The notes below the pieces were generated by a model. The model did no database searches, was not told where the DNA came from, and saw nothing but the letters and a program-made list of their open reading frames with translations. A stretch of DNA of 64,000 nucleotides from Streptomyces sp. H27-H5 (GTDB lineage: Bacteria > Actinomycetota > Actinomycetes > Streptomycetales > Streptomycetaceae). Location: positions 1 through 64,000 of the forward strand of contig NZ_JAPNLK010000042.1 of the NCBI RefSeq assembly GCF_026627505.1, read 5' to 3'. The translations under genes and the position numbers were made by a program. Below, in pieces: positions 33,814 to 42,595 of the stretch. How positions within the stretch are numbered: position 1 is the first letter of the stretch; each line of letters starts with the position of its first letter.

Positions 33814-34770
33814 TTGCTCAAGTCTGCCCGCAAGCAGGAGAAAGCGGACAAGGACGCCGAAGGGCGCATGCCTCTTGTCGAGCACCTGCGTGAGCTGAGA
33901 AACCGCCTGCTGAAGTCGGTCCTGGCGATCATCCTGATCACCGGCGTCGCGGCCTTCTTCTACAAGGACCTCATCGACTTCATGCTGAAGCCGATGCTGG
34001 ACTCCGTCGGCTGCACCGACGGGGTGGTGTCGCAGCGCAACGGCCGCCCCTGCGCCGACATGACCGTGAACGGCCTCATCGCGCCGTTCTCGATCGCCCT
34101 CAAGGTCTCCCTCACCGCGGGCATCGTGCTCTCCGCCCCGGTGTGGCTCTACCAGCTGTGGGCCTTCGTCGCCCCCGGCCTGCACGGCCACGAGAAGAAG
34201 TACGCGATCAGCTTCGTCGCGGTCGGCGCGCCGCTCTTCGGCGCCGGCGCGGTCCTCGCGTACAAGATCCTTCCGCAGACCGCGACGATCCTCCTCGAAT
34301 TCACCCCCGATCACGCGCGCAACCTGCTGCCGGTCGACGACTACCTCGACCTGGTCACGCGGATGGTCGTCGTCTTCGGCCTCGCCTTCGAACTGCCGCT
34401 GCTGCTGATCCTCCTGAACTTCACCGGGGTCCTCACCGCGAAGCGACTGGCGAGCTGGTGGCGGGTGATGGTCCTCGGCATCACGGTCTTCTCCGCCTTC
34501 GCGACGCCCACCGGTGACCCGCTCACCATGCTGTCGCTGGCCGCCCCGATCGTCGCCCTCTACTTCATCGCGCTCGGCATCTGCCTGATCAACGACCGCA
34601 GGCGCCGGCGCAACAACCCCGACGCGGGTCTCGACGACGACGAGGCGGCCGAGCTGGACCTGACCCCCGCCCCCATCGGCGCGGTGGGCTCCGCGCCCGC
34701 CCCCTCCGCACTGCCGGAGCAGGCCGACGGTGGACGCCGACAGATCAACGGCTACGACGACGCGACCTGA
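33814..34770 (+). CDS. tatC: Twin-arginine translocase subunit TatC
   Basis: The Tat signal-peptide receptor, 318 residues. It has the conserved cytosolic start RMPLVEHLRELRNRLLKS, six membrane segments and FYKDLIDFMLKP. FELPLLLILLNFTGVLTAKRL and the periplasmic loop AFVAPGLHGHEKKYA are also present. TTG 33814 with GAGGGA upstream is the best start. The C-terminal 60 residues are a charged, Ala/Pro-rich tail beyond the family's fold. A kinase-gene remnant follows instead of an intact gene. Confidence 0.95.
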   Translation: MLKSARKQEKADKDAEGRMPLVEHLRELRNRLLKSVLAIILITGVAAFFYKDLIDFMLKPMLDSVGCTDGVVSQRNGRPCADMTVNGLIAPFSIALKVSLTAGIVLSAPVWLYQLWAFVAPGLHGHEKKYAISFVAVGAPLFGAGAVLAYKILPQTATILLEFTPDHARNLLPVDDYLDLVTRMVVVFGLAFELPLLLILLNFTGVLTAKRLASWWRVMVLGITVFSAFATPTGDPLTMLSLAAPIVALYFIALGICLINDRRRRRNNPDAGLDDDEAAELDLTPAPIGAVGSAPAPSALPEQADGGRRQINGYDDAT

Positions 34771-34849
34771 CGGGCACGCGAGCCGACGGGGGCGCGACCT
34801 GACGGGGGCGCCCCCGGATCATCGGCGGGGCACGCCCCTCCCGGTACGG

Positions 34850-35116
34850 GCGCGTGCCATCTGCGCGGACGCGGTGCCCGACGACGGACTGTTCGACGTC
34901 ACCGTGGTCGGCGACTGCGGCCGGGGCACCCTGCTCAAGGTGTTCCCGCCGGTCTACAAGGGGACGCATCTCGGCCACACCAAGGTGTCCGTCCACGGGG
35001 CCTCCAAAGTCACCCTGGAGGCCGCCGGCATCACCGCCTACGCGGACGGCGAGCCGCTCGGGCCGCTGCCGGTGACGGCCGAGTGCGTACCGGCGGCCTT
35101 GCGGCTCTTCGCGTAG
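34850..35116 (+). pseudogene. C-terminal remnant of a diacylglycerol/lipid kinase gene
   Basis: The frame RARAICADAVPDDGLFDVTVVGDCGRGTLLKVFPPVYKG...YADGEPLGPLPVTAECVPAALRLFA matches the C-terminal domain of DagK/YegS-type lipid kinases, which sit between tatC and helY in related genomes as I know them. The N-terminal catalytic domain (about two thirds of the protein, with the GGDGT motif) is absent. A 14-bp direct repeat, CGCGACCTGACGGG at 34761-34774 and 34793-34806, lies at the upstream border and marks a possible deletion scar. It is not expected to be active. Confidence 0.75.
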
Positions 35117-35183
35117 CGGGTCTCCCGCCGATCGGACCGGGCCCGTTTCCGGCCACCCGTACTCGTCGTAAAGATCGCGACTG

Positions 35184-35206
35184 TTGTCAGGGCCGGCGGG
35201 TAGGCT
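35184..35206 (+). promoter_or_regulatory. RecA-independent (PafBC-type) DNA-damage promoter upstream of helY
   Basis: TTGTCAGGG (35184-35192), exactly 8 bp, then TAGGCT (35201-35206). This fits the actinobacterial damage-promoter consensus TTGTCRGTG-N8-TAnnnT with one mismatch. The 11-bp distance between the TTGTCR and TAnnnT hexamers is too short for an ordinary vegetative promoter. The helY ATG lies 10 bp after the -10, so the leader would be only a few bases. Confidence 0.7.
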
Positions 35207-35216
35207 CGACGACAAG

Positions 35217-38054
35217 ATGACCGAAGAACTCTCACCCGCGGAGCGCTACGCCGCTGCCCGGATCCGCGCCGCCGAAGAGGCCACCGCCCTGGCTCCCTTC
35301 CGCGAGATGTACGAATTCGGCCTGGACCCCTACCAGGTCGAGGCCTGCAAGGCACTGGAATCCGGAAAGGGCGTCCTCGTCGCCGCGCCGACCGGCTCGG
35401 GCAAGACGATCGTCGGCGAGTTCGCCGTGCACCTCGCCCTGCGGCAGGGCCGCAAGTGCTTCTACACCACGCCCATCAAGGCCCTGTCGAACCAGAAGTA
35501 CGCCGACCTCGTCAAGCGCTACGGCGCCGACAAGGTGGGCCTGCTGACCGGCGACAACAGCGTCAACTCCGAGGCACCCGTGGTCGTCATGACCACCGAG
35601 GTGCTCCGCAACATGCTCTACGCGGGTTCCCAGTCGCTGCGCGGCCTCGGCTACGTCGTGATGGACGAAGTGCACTACCTCTCCGACCGGTTCCGCGGAG
35701 CCGTCTGGGAGGAGGTCATCATCCACCTCCCCGAGTCGGTGACCCTGGTCTCCCTCTCCGCGACCGTGTCCAACGCCGAGGAGTTCGGCGACTGGCTCGA
35801 CACCGTGCGCGGCGACACCGAGGTGATCGTCTCCGAGGAGCGGCCCGTACCGCTGTGGCAGCACGTCATGGCCGGCCGCCGGGTCTACGACCTCTTCGAG
35901 GAGGAGTCCGACCACGGCGGCCGCGGCTCCACCCGCCGCGAGGTCAACCCGGACCTGCTGCGCATGGCGCGCGAGGAGAACAGCCGCACGTACAACCCGA
36001 AGGACCGGCGGCGCGGCAAGATGGTCCGCGAGGCCGACCGCGAACGCGAGCGACGTTCCCGCAGCCGGATCTGGACCCCGAGCCGGCCCGAGGTCATCGG
36101 CCGGCTCGACAACGACGACCTGCTCCCCGCCATCAACTTCATCTTCAGCCGGGCCGGCTGCGAGGCCGCCGTCCAGCAGTGCCTCTACGCCGGGCTGCGG
36201 CTCAACGACGAGGCCGGGCGCCTGCGGGTGCGCGAGATCGTCGAGGCGCGGACCGCCACCATCCCCAGCGAGGATTTGCACGTCCTCGGCTACTACGAGT
36301 GGCTCGAAGGCCTGGAACGCGGCATCGCCGCCCACCACGCGGGCATGCTGCCGAAGTTCAAGGAGGTCGTCGAGGAACTCTTCGTCCGCGGCCTCGTGAA
36401 GGCCGTCTTCGCCACCGAGACCCTCGCGCTGGGCATCAACATGCCCGCCCGCACGGTCATCCTGGAGAAGCTGGTCAAGTGGAACGGCGAACAGCACGCC
36501 GACATCACCCCGGGTGAGTACACGCAGCTCACCGGGCGCGCCGGCCGGCGCGGCATCGACGTCGAGGGCCACGCGGTGGTGCTCTGGCAGCGGGGCATGG
36601 ACCCGGCGGCCCTCGCCGGGCTCGCCGGCACCCGCACCTATCCGCTGCGCTCCAGCTTCAAGCCCTCGTACAACATGGCCGTGAACCTGGTCCAGCAGTT
36701 CGGGCGGCACCGCTCGCGCGAACTCCTGGAGACCTCCTTCGCGCAGTTCCAGGCGGACCGCTCGGTCGTCGGCATCTCCAAGCAGGTGCAGCGCAACGAG
36801 GAGGGACTCCAGGGCTACCAGGAGGGCATGACCTGCCACCTGGGGAACTTCGAGGAGTACGCGCGACTGCGCCGCGACCTCAAGGACCGCGAGACGGAAC
36901 TCGCCAAGCAGGGCGCGGCGCAGCGTCGGGCGCAGGCCGCCGGATCGCTGGAGAAGCTCAAGCCGGGCGACATCATCCACGTGCCGACCGGCAAGTTCGC
37001 CGGGCTGGCGCTGGTCCTCGACCCGGGCGTGCCGGCCGGACGTTCCAACGGGCACCGCGGGCACGAGTACACCGAGGGCCCGCGCCCGCTGGTGCTCACC
37101 GCCGAGCGCCAGGTCAAGCGGCTCGCCGCCATCGACTTCCCGGTGCCGGTCGAGGCGATCGACCGGATGCGGATCCCGAAGACCTTCAACCCCCGCTCGC
37201 CGCAGTCCCGTCGGGACCTGGCGACCGCGCTGCGCAGCAAGGCCGGGCACGTCAACCCGGAGCGTCAGCGGCGCGGCCGCGCGGCCGCGGCCGACGACCG
37301 CGAGATCGCCAGGCTGCGCACCGAACTGCGGGCGCACCCCTGCCACGGCTGCGACGAGCGCGAGGACCACGCCCGTTGGGCCGAGCGCTACCACCGGCTC
37401 CAGCGGGACACCCAGCAGTTGGAGCGGCGGATCGAGGGGCGGACGAACACCATCGCCCGCACCTTCGACCGGATCCACGCGCTGCTCACCGAGTTGGACT
37501 ACCTGCGCGAGGACGAGGTCACCGTGCACGGCAAGCGGCTCGCCCGGCTGTACGGGGAGCTCGACCTGCTGGCGTCGGAGTGCCTGCGCGAAGGGGTCTG
37601 GGAAGGCCTCTCTCCGGCCGAACTGGCCTCCTGCGTATCTGCGTTGGTGTTCGAGTCGCGGCAGGCCGACGACGCGGTGGCGCCCAAGGTGCCAGGCGGC
37701 GCGGCGAAGGCGGCGCTCGGCGAGATGGTCCGGATCTGGGGCCGGCTCGACGCGCTGGAGGAGGAGCACCGCATCAACCAGGCGGAGGGGGTGGGCCAGC
37801 GCGAACCGGATCTCGGCTTCGCGTGGGCGGCCTACCAGTGGGCCTCCGACAAGAGCCTGGACGAGGTGCTGCGCGAGGCGGAGATGCCGGCCGGCGACTT
37901 CGTGCGCTGGTGCAAGCAGGTCATCGACGTGCTGGGGCAGATCGCCGCCGCGGCCCCGTCGTCCTCGGACAGCGGGAGTACGGTGGCGCGAAACGCCCGT
38001 AAGGCCGTGGACGCACTCCTTCGGGGTGTAGTGGCATACAGCTCCATCAGCTAG
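35217..38054 (+). CDS. helY: Ski2/Mtr4-like DEAD-box helicase HelY
   Basis: A 945-residue superfamily 2 helicase. Motif I APTGSGKT (about residue 57), Ia TTPIKALSNQK, II MDEVHYLSD, III SLSATVSN, V ATETLALGINMPART and VI QLTGRAGRRGID are all present. A Ski2-type C-terminal region follows with an alpha-helical domain containing HPCHGCDEREDHARW, two Cys that may bind metal. The family unwinds RNA or DNA-RNA hybrids. The order pafA-pafBC-tatAC-helY is the same as in mycobacteria. A damage-type promoter lies just upstream, so induction by DNA damage is expected. Confidence 0.94.
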   Translation: MTEELSPAERYAAARIRAAEEATALAPFREMYEFGLDPYQVEACKALESGKGVLVAAPTGSGKTIVGEFAVHLALRQGRKCFYTTPIKALSNQKYADLVKRYGADKVGLLTGDNSVNSEAPVVVMTTEVLRNMLYAGSQSLRGLGYVVMDEVHYLSDRFRGAVWEEVIIHLPESVTLVSLSATVSNAEEFGDWLDTVRGDTEVIVSEERPVPLWQHVMAGRRVYDLFEEESDHGGRGSTRREVNPDLLRMAREENSRTYNPKDRRRGKMVREADRERERRSRSRIWTPSRPEVIGRLDNDDLLPAINFIFSRAGCEAAVQQCLYAGLRLNDEAGRLRVREIVEARTATIPSEDLHVLGYYEWLEGLERGIAAHHAGMLPKFKEVVEELFVRGLVKAVFATETLALGINMPARTVILEKLVKWNGEQHADITPGEYTQLTGRAGRRGIDVEGHAVVLWQRGMDPAALAGLAGTRTYPLRSSFKPSYNMAVNLVQQFGRHRSRELLETSFAQFQADRSVVGISKQVQRNEEGLQGYQEGMTCHLGNFEEYARLRRDLKDRETELAKQGAAQRRAQAAGSLEKLKPGDIIHVPTGKFAGLALVLDPGVPAGRSNGHRGHEYTEGPRPLVLTAERQVKRLAAIDFPVPVEAIDRMRIPKTFNPRSPQSRRDLATALRSKAGHVNPERQRRGRAAAADDREIARLRTELRAHPCHGCDEREDHARWAERYHRLQRDTQQLERRIEGRTNTIARTFDRIHALLTELDYLREDEVTVHGKRLARLYGELDLLASECLREGVWEGLSPAELASCVSALVFESRQADDAVAPKVPGGAAKAALGEMVRIWGRLDALEEEHRINQAEGVGQREPDLGFAWAAYQWASDKSLDEVLREAEMPAGDFVRWCKQVIDVLGQIAAAAPSSSDSGSTVARNARKAVDALLRGVVAYSSIS

Positions 38055-38145
38055 ACACTTTTGGGGCTTCCTCCGAGAGTCGGGATGGCCGGATGTCATC
38101 TCTTGCCATGATCGATTCGACGTGTGCTGTGCGACGATCGGTCGC

Positions 38146-38796
38146 ATGAGTGGGGGAACGGACGAAGGACCGAGACGGGTCGGTCGGCCTCGCGCCGATC
38201 AGCTGAGACCGGAAAGCGGCCGGCCGCCGCGCGAGGAACTCCTGCGCGCGGCGGCCGAGTTGTTCACGGTGCGTGGGTACGGGGCCACCACCACACGGGC
38301 GGTGGCCGAGCGGGCCGGGATGCGCCAGGCCACGATGTACCACTACTTCGGCGGCAAGGAGGAACTCCTCGCCGAACTGCTGGAATCCACGGTGGCGCCC
38401 TCACTGGCGCTGGCCCGCCGACTGTCGGCCGAGAGCGGCCGGCCCGCCGCCCGCCGGCTGTGGGAGCTGTGCCGCTCGGACGTGATGCTGCTGTGCGGGG
38501 CGCCGTACAACCTGGGCGCGCTGTACCTGCTGCCCGAGGTCGCCGGGGACCGGTTCGCGAGGTTCCATCGGATGCGCGGTGAACTGCGCGACGTCTACCT
38601 GGAGTTGCTGTACGCGGCCTCGTCCGACACGGAACTCGTTGACGACAGGGACGAGTTGACCCTGCGCAACGACCTCGTCTTCGGGCTGATCGAGGGCGTC
38701 ATGCTCATCCGCCGCTCCGATCCGGCGCGCCCGATGGCCACCTTCGCGGAGGCCGCGGCCGATGCCGCCCTGCGGATCGCCGGGGTCGCGCGCTGA
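38146..38796 (+). CDS. TetR-family transcriptional regulator
   Basis: A 216-residue repressor. The N-terminal HTH spans about residues 28-75 (LLRAAAELFTVRGYGATTTRAVAERAGMRQATMYHYFGGKEELLAELL). The ligand domain has two Cys in CRSDVMLLCGAPYN. No clear Shine-Dalgarno sequence precedes the ATG. It is monocistronic between helY and a convergent pseudouridine synthase gene. Target and ligand are unknown. Confidence 0.88.
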   Translation: MSGGTDEGPRRVGRPRADQLRPESGRPPREELLRAAAELFTVRGYGATTTRAVAERAGMRQATMYHYFGGKEELLAELLESTVAPSLALARRLSAESGRPAARRLWELCRSDVMLLCGAPYNLGALYLLPEVAGDRFARFHRMRGELRDVYLELLYAASSDTELVDDRDELTLRNDLVFGLIEGVMLIRRSDPARPMATFAEAAADAALRIAGVAR

Positions 38797-38865
38797 ACGC
38801 TCGCGCGGGCCGGGCGACGCGGCTTGGGCGGTCGGGCGTGTGTGGTGGTCGGTGCGGCGGCCCGG

Positions 38866-39840
38866 TCAGGTGCCCGGAGCGGCTCCGGGGTCGGATTCCC
38901 AGCCGGCCCGGTCGTCCCAGGCGCGCAGGCTCAGACCGCTCTCCAGGCGATGGGCCGTGCCGGTGACGGGATCGGTGAACTCCAGCTTCCGGGCCAGGAG
39001 TTGGAGTGGGCGGCGGTAGTCGGCCGGGTCCGCCGCGGCGGCGACCACCGGATAGACCGGGTCCCCGAGGATCGGCAGGCCCAGGCGGTTCATGTGCACG
39101 CGCAGCTGATGGGTCCGACCGGTGTGCGGGGTCAACCGGTAGCGGCCCAGGTCACCCCGGACGGCGACGAGCTCGACGCGGCTCTCGGCATTGGGTTCCA
39201 TGTCCGGGAGTTCCACGGCCGCCATCACCCCGCGGACCTTCTCGATGTGGCTGCGGACGGTCCTCGGCAGCTCCACCGAGGGATCGTGCGGGGCGAGGGC
39301 CTCGTACTCCTTGGCGACCTTCCGCTGCTCGAAGAGCGACTGGTACGCGCCGCGGTCCTCGGGACGGATGCTGAACATCACCAGTCCGGCCGTCATCCGG
39401 TCCAGCCGGTGCGCCGGGCTCAGCTCCGGCAGGTCCAGCTCCTCGCGCAACCGCGCCAGGGCGGTCTGGGTGACGTGGCTGCCGCGCGGGGTCGTCGCCA
39501 GGAAGTGCGGCTTGTCCACGACCAGCAGGTGCGCGTCCCGGTGCACGACCCGGATCGGGAACGGCACCACGGGCTCGGTCGGCATGTCCCGGTGGAACCA
39601 CAGGAAGCCGCCCGCCTCGTACGGGTCCTCGGGGCTCAGCACCCGCCCGCCGGCGTCGAGCACCCGGCCGTCGCGCAGCAGCCGCGCCATCGACTCGGCG
39701 CCGCGGGTCCCCGCGTACCGCGCCGTGAGGTAGCTGCCGAGGTCCGGCCACATCCCCTCCGGGTCAGGGGGGAGCCGCAGTCGTACCGGATCGATGCCGG
39801 AGACCTGGGGCAGGGGCGCGGGCGGGATGTTCCGTTTCAT
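38866..39840 (-). CDS. RluA-family pseudouridine synthase
   Basis: A 324-residue RNA uridine isomerase. The catalytic block is SPAHRLDRMTAGLVMFS, with the Asp nucleophile. GRTHQLRVHMNRLGLPILGDPVYP is the second family motif. The N-terminal 80 residues may correspond to an S4-like RNA-binding part. ATG 39840. The substrate (rRNA or tRNA position) cannot be told from sequence alone. A 39-bp gap separates it from the hydrolase gene on the same strand. Confidence 0.9.
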   Translation of the reverse strand: MKRNIPPAPLPQVSGIDPVRLRLPPDPEGMWPDLGSYLTARYAGTRGAESMARLLRDGRVLDAGGRVLSPEDPYEAGGFLWFHRDMPTEPVVPFPIRVVHRDAHLLVVDKPHFLATTPRGSHVTQTALARLREELDLPELSPAHRLDRMTAGLVMFSIRPEDRGAYQSLFEQRKVAKEYEALAPHDPSVELPRTVRSHIEKVRGVMAAVELPDMEPNAESRVELVAVRGDLGRYRLTPHTGRTHQLRVHMNRLGLPILGDPVYPVVAAAADPADYRRPLQLLARKLEFTDPVTGTAHRLESGLSLRAWDDRAGWESDPGAAPGT

Positions 39841-39879
39841 CGGGCTCCAGCCTAGGCCGTCCGACGTGGTCGTCCGCCG

Positions 39880-41424
39880 CTACCGCTTGGTGAAGGTGCC
39901 CAGGTGGTCGGCGTCCAGGTACTCGACGCGGAGCGTGCCGTCGGAGAACGTCACCCCGGTACGGCCCACGGCGTTCTCGCCGACGGTCTCGAAGCTGAAC
40001 ACGTCGCCGTCGTAATGGGTGAGCGGGAAGCGCAGGGGCTTCGGCCCGAGGGCGAGGGTCAGCCCGTCGCCGTCCGGGTTCGCGGTGATGCTGGCCTTGC
40101 CGTAGTAGGGGTTGTCGTACGTCCCGGTGTACGCGCCGTCCTCCCGGGCGGGCTTCGCGCCGGCGGGCGGGTGGGCGTAGTCGGTGGGGGAGCGGCCCGC
40201 GGCGTCCATCTGCGCGTACAGCGACCCGGTCAGGCCCAGCCAGTCGGTGGTGGCCTTGCCGTGCTCGGCGAAGTCGAAGAAGTCCAGGGCGACGGCGTCG
40301 GCGAGACCGACCGGGGCGCCGTTGGTCAGGACGACGATCCCGAGCCGCTCCAGCGGAAGCATCGTCACGTTGGTGTTCGCGCCGAGCTCGAAGGCGCCCG
40401 AGTGACTCAGGCGCAGTCGACCGGCCTGGTCGTAGGAGACGTTCCAGCCGAGACCGTAGAAACCGGTCGTAGCGGTGGGCGTGGCGGGGGGCTGCGAGAC
40501 GATCTCGGGGACATGGGTGCGGGCCAGGGTGTCCTGCGGGACGATGCGCCGGCCGTCCAGGGTGCCTTCGGCCAGTTGGAGGCGCAGCCAGCGGGACATG
40601 TCACGGGCCGTCGAGCTCACCCCGCCCGCCGGGGACTGGGCGTCCGGGTCGCGGACGAAGCGCGGGCTCCAGGTGCCGTCTGGATTCCGCACGTGGGTGA
40701 CGGCCTTGTCCGTCGCCCGCTCGAAGGCGGCGAACTCCGTGCTGGTGCGCGTCATGCCCGCCGGCTTGAAGAGGGTGTCCTGGGCGAGCTTCTGCCAACT
40801 GGTGCCGTGGGCCCGGGCGATGGCCTCGGCGGCGGCCGTCAACCCGAAGTTGGTGTACGCGTAGCTCGCGCGGAAGGGGGTGAGGGGCAGCAGACGCAGG
40901 TGGTCGAGGATGTACGGCCGGTCGTAGCCGAGGTCTTCGAGGAGATCGCCCGCGTGGTCGGGGAGGCCGCTGCGATGCGAGAACAGGTCGGCCGTGGTGA
41001 CGTGCCCGGTGACCCAGGGGTCCTTGAGGGAGAAGCCGGGGAGCGGTACGTGCCTGTCCCATTCGTCGGGGGAGGTCAGGGCGCCGGCCACCACCGTCGA
41101 GGAGACCGGCTTGGAGAGGGAGGCGATCTGGAAGACCGTGTCGGGGTCGACCCGCGCGCTCTCGCCGGTCCGGCGCAGCCCGAAACCCTTGAGGTGGACG
41201 ACCTCGTCGTCGTGGACCACGGCCACGGACACCCCGGGGACACCGGTGCGCTTCATCATGGCCGTGACGGTCGCGTCGAGACGGTCCACCGCCTTGTCGA
41301 CGGCTGCGTCCGTGAGTCGGGGCTGCGGCGTCGGAGGGGCCGGTGCGGCCGTCGCTCCGGCGGTGGCCGCGGCGGTCAGCATCATGGCAGCCCCTGCCGA
41401 GCCGAGCGCGCGGAGCGTACGCAT
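39880..41424 (-). CDS. Secreted serine hydrolase, class C beta-lactamase/DD-peptidase family
   Basis: A 514-residue exported protein with a signal peptide (MRTLRALGSAGAAMMLTAAA...TAAPA). The catalytic SxxK is SLSK in FQIASLSKPV (about residue 99) and the YxN motif is YTN in SYAYTNFGLT. A late conserved region is GLGWNVSYDQAGRLRLSHSGAFELGANTNV with the HSG triad. A C-terminal domain of about 100 residues (YTGTYDNPYYGKASI...) is a beta-rich extension seen in esterase and D-aminopeptidase relatives. Whether it acts on peptidoglycan, an ester or a D-peptide is open. Confidence 0.88.
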   Translation of the reverse strand: MRTLRALGSAGAAMMLTAAATAGATAAPAPPTPQPRLTDAAVDKAVDRLDATVTAMMKRTGVPGVSVAVVHDDEVVHLKGFGLRRTGESARVDPDTVFQIASLSKPVSSTVVAGALTSPDEWDRHVPLPGFSLKDPWVTGHVTTADLFSHRSGLPDHAGDLLEDLGYDRPYILDHLRLLPLTPFRASYAYTNFGLTAAAEAIARAHGTSWQKLAQDTLFKPAGMTRTSTEFAAFERATDKAVTHVRNPDGTWSPRFVRDPDAQSPAGGVSSTARDMSRWLRLQLAEGTLDGRRIVPQDTLARTHVPEIVSQPPATPTATTGFYGLGWNVSYDQAGRLRLSHSGAFELGANTNVTMLPLERLGIVVLTNGAPVGLADAVALDFFDFAEHGKATTDWLGLTGSLYAQMDAAGRSPTDYAHPPAGAKPAREDGAYTGTYDNPYYGKASITANPDGDGLTLALGPKPLRFPLTHYDGDVFSFETVGENAVGRTGVTFSDGTLRVEYLDADHLGTFTKR

Positions 41425-41568
41425 GGGGTCATTGTCCCGCCGGACGGGCGGGGGCGCGCGGTGGCCTGGCGGCCGGCCCTTGGGGGCGGGCGGTTCGGCG
41501 TGCGGAGTGGTTGCGCGGGGCCGGTTCGGTGCGGGGCCGTTGCGCGGAGCGGCCCCGGCTGCGCCGGG

Positions 41569-41681
41569 CTTTCGGGGCTCCGCCCCGGACCCCGCGCCTC
41601 AAACGCCGGCGGGGCTGGATGTGGCCGGGGTCCGGCGGGGCTGGAATGGTCCCCGCGCCTCAACCGCCGGCGGGGCTGGAT
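41569..41681. repeat. Dispersed GC-rich palindromic repeat (two tandem units)
   Basis: One unit has GGGGCTCCGCCCC-GGAC followed by CCCGCGCCTCAAACGCCGG (to 41620). A second copy with CAACCG instead of CAAACG is at 41651-41681. The same unit recurs at 47287-47339. The repeat lies in the 276-bp gap between two minus-strand genes and can fold back on itself, like REP elements. Confidence 0.8.
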
Positions 41682-41700
41682 GGGCCGGGGTCCGCTCGGG

Positions 41701-42546
41701 TCAGACCGTGGCGGGGGTGGGGACTTCCTGTTCGGCTTCCACCTTCGCGTTCCAGTCGCGCTTGATCGCGCGCCAGCCCTCGTCGGTCTCGCCCAGTCGC
41801 CAGTAGCCGGAGATGGAGAGACGTTCCCTCGGGATGCCGCGTTCGACGCGCAGGTGGCGGCGGAGCTCCTTCACGAAGCCCGCCTCGCCGTGGACGAACG
41901 CGTGGACGTCGGCGGAGGGGAACCGCAGGGAGGAGACCGCCTCGACCAGGGCCTCGCCGACGGGGCGGTTCCCGCGGTGCAGCCAGATCGGGACGACTCC
42001 GTCGGGGGTGGCGATCGTCTGCTCGTCGTCCGGGCCGTCGATCTCGATGAAGGCGTGCACGACGGCCCCGGCCGGCATCCGCTCCATCGTCGCGGCGATC
42101 GCCGGCAGGGCGCTCTCGTCGCCCGCGAGGAGGTGCCAGCCCGCGTCCTCGGCCGGGGCGTAGGCGCCGCCCGGCCCGAGGAAGCGGACGAGTTCGCCCG
42201 GCTGGACCCGGGCGGCCCAGGGGCCGGCCAGACCCTCGTCGCCGTGGACGACGAAGTCCAGGGTCAGCTCGCGGTGCGTCGGGTCCCAACAGCGCACCGT
42301 GTACGCGCGCTGGCGCGGCCACTCCGCGCTGGGGTGCGCCGCCCGGATCCGGTCCAGGTCCCACGGCACCGTGTACGTGACGCCGTCGGGGGCGAACAGG
42401 AGTTTCACGTAGTGGTCGGTGAACTCGCCCGCGCCGAAACCGGCCAGACCCGCACCGCCCAGCACGATGCGCACCATGTGCGGCGTGAGCCGTTCGGTGT
42501 GTACGACGACGGCGGTGCCGACGGTGCGGGCGCGTCCTTCTGCCAC
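41701..42546 (-). CDS. Siderophore-interacting FAD protein (ferric-siderophore reductase, ViuB/YqjH family)
   Basis: A 281-residue cytosolic flavoprotein that releases iron from imported siderophores. The FAD domain has RQRAYTVRCWDPTHRELTLDFVVHGD, with the R-x-Y-T-V flavin motif. The NAD(P)H-like domain contains LLAGDESALPAIAATMERMPAG. The C-terminal SIP signature is SISGYWRLGETDEGWRAIKRDW. GTG 42546 has GGGGAG upstream. A near-perfect iron box 24 bp before the start predicts repression by a DmdR/IdeR regulator when iron is plentiful. Confidence 0.93.
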   Translation of the reverse strand: MAEGRARTVGTAVVVHTERLTPHMVRIVLGGAGLAGFGAGEFTDHYVKLLFAPDGVTYTVPWDLDRIRAAHPSAEWPRQRAYTVRCWDPTHRELTLDFVVHGDEGLAGPWAARVQPGELVRFLGPGGAYAPAEDAGWHLLAGDESALPAIAATMERMPAGAVVHAFIEIDGPDDEQTIATPDGVVPIWLHRGNRPVGEALVEAVSSLRFPSADVHAFVHGEAGFVKELRRHLRVERGIPRERLSISGYWRLGETDEGWRAIKRDWNAKVEAEQEVPTPATV

Positions 42547-42569
42547 GGCGTCTCCCCTGACTCCCCAGA

Positions 42570-42589
42570 AACTTAGGATTACCTAAGTT
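42570..42589. promoter_or_regulatory. Iron box (DmdR/IdeR operator) upstream of the siderophore-interacting gene
   Basis: AACTTAGG-ATTA-CCTAAGTT is an 8-bp perfect inverted repeat matching the TTAGGTTAGSCTAACCTAA class. It lies between the exonuclease stop and the SIP start, positioned over the SIP promoter. Confidence 0.88.
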
Positions 42590-42595
42590 AGCACC

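Noticed and set aside
41569..41681. CRISPR array from the GC-rich repeats
   Set aside because: There are only two tandem units, no regular spacers, and a third copy is 5.6 kb away. It is a dispersed palindromic repeat.
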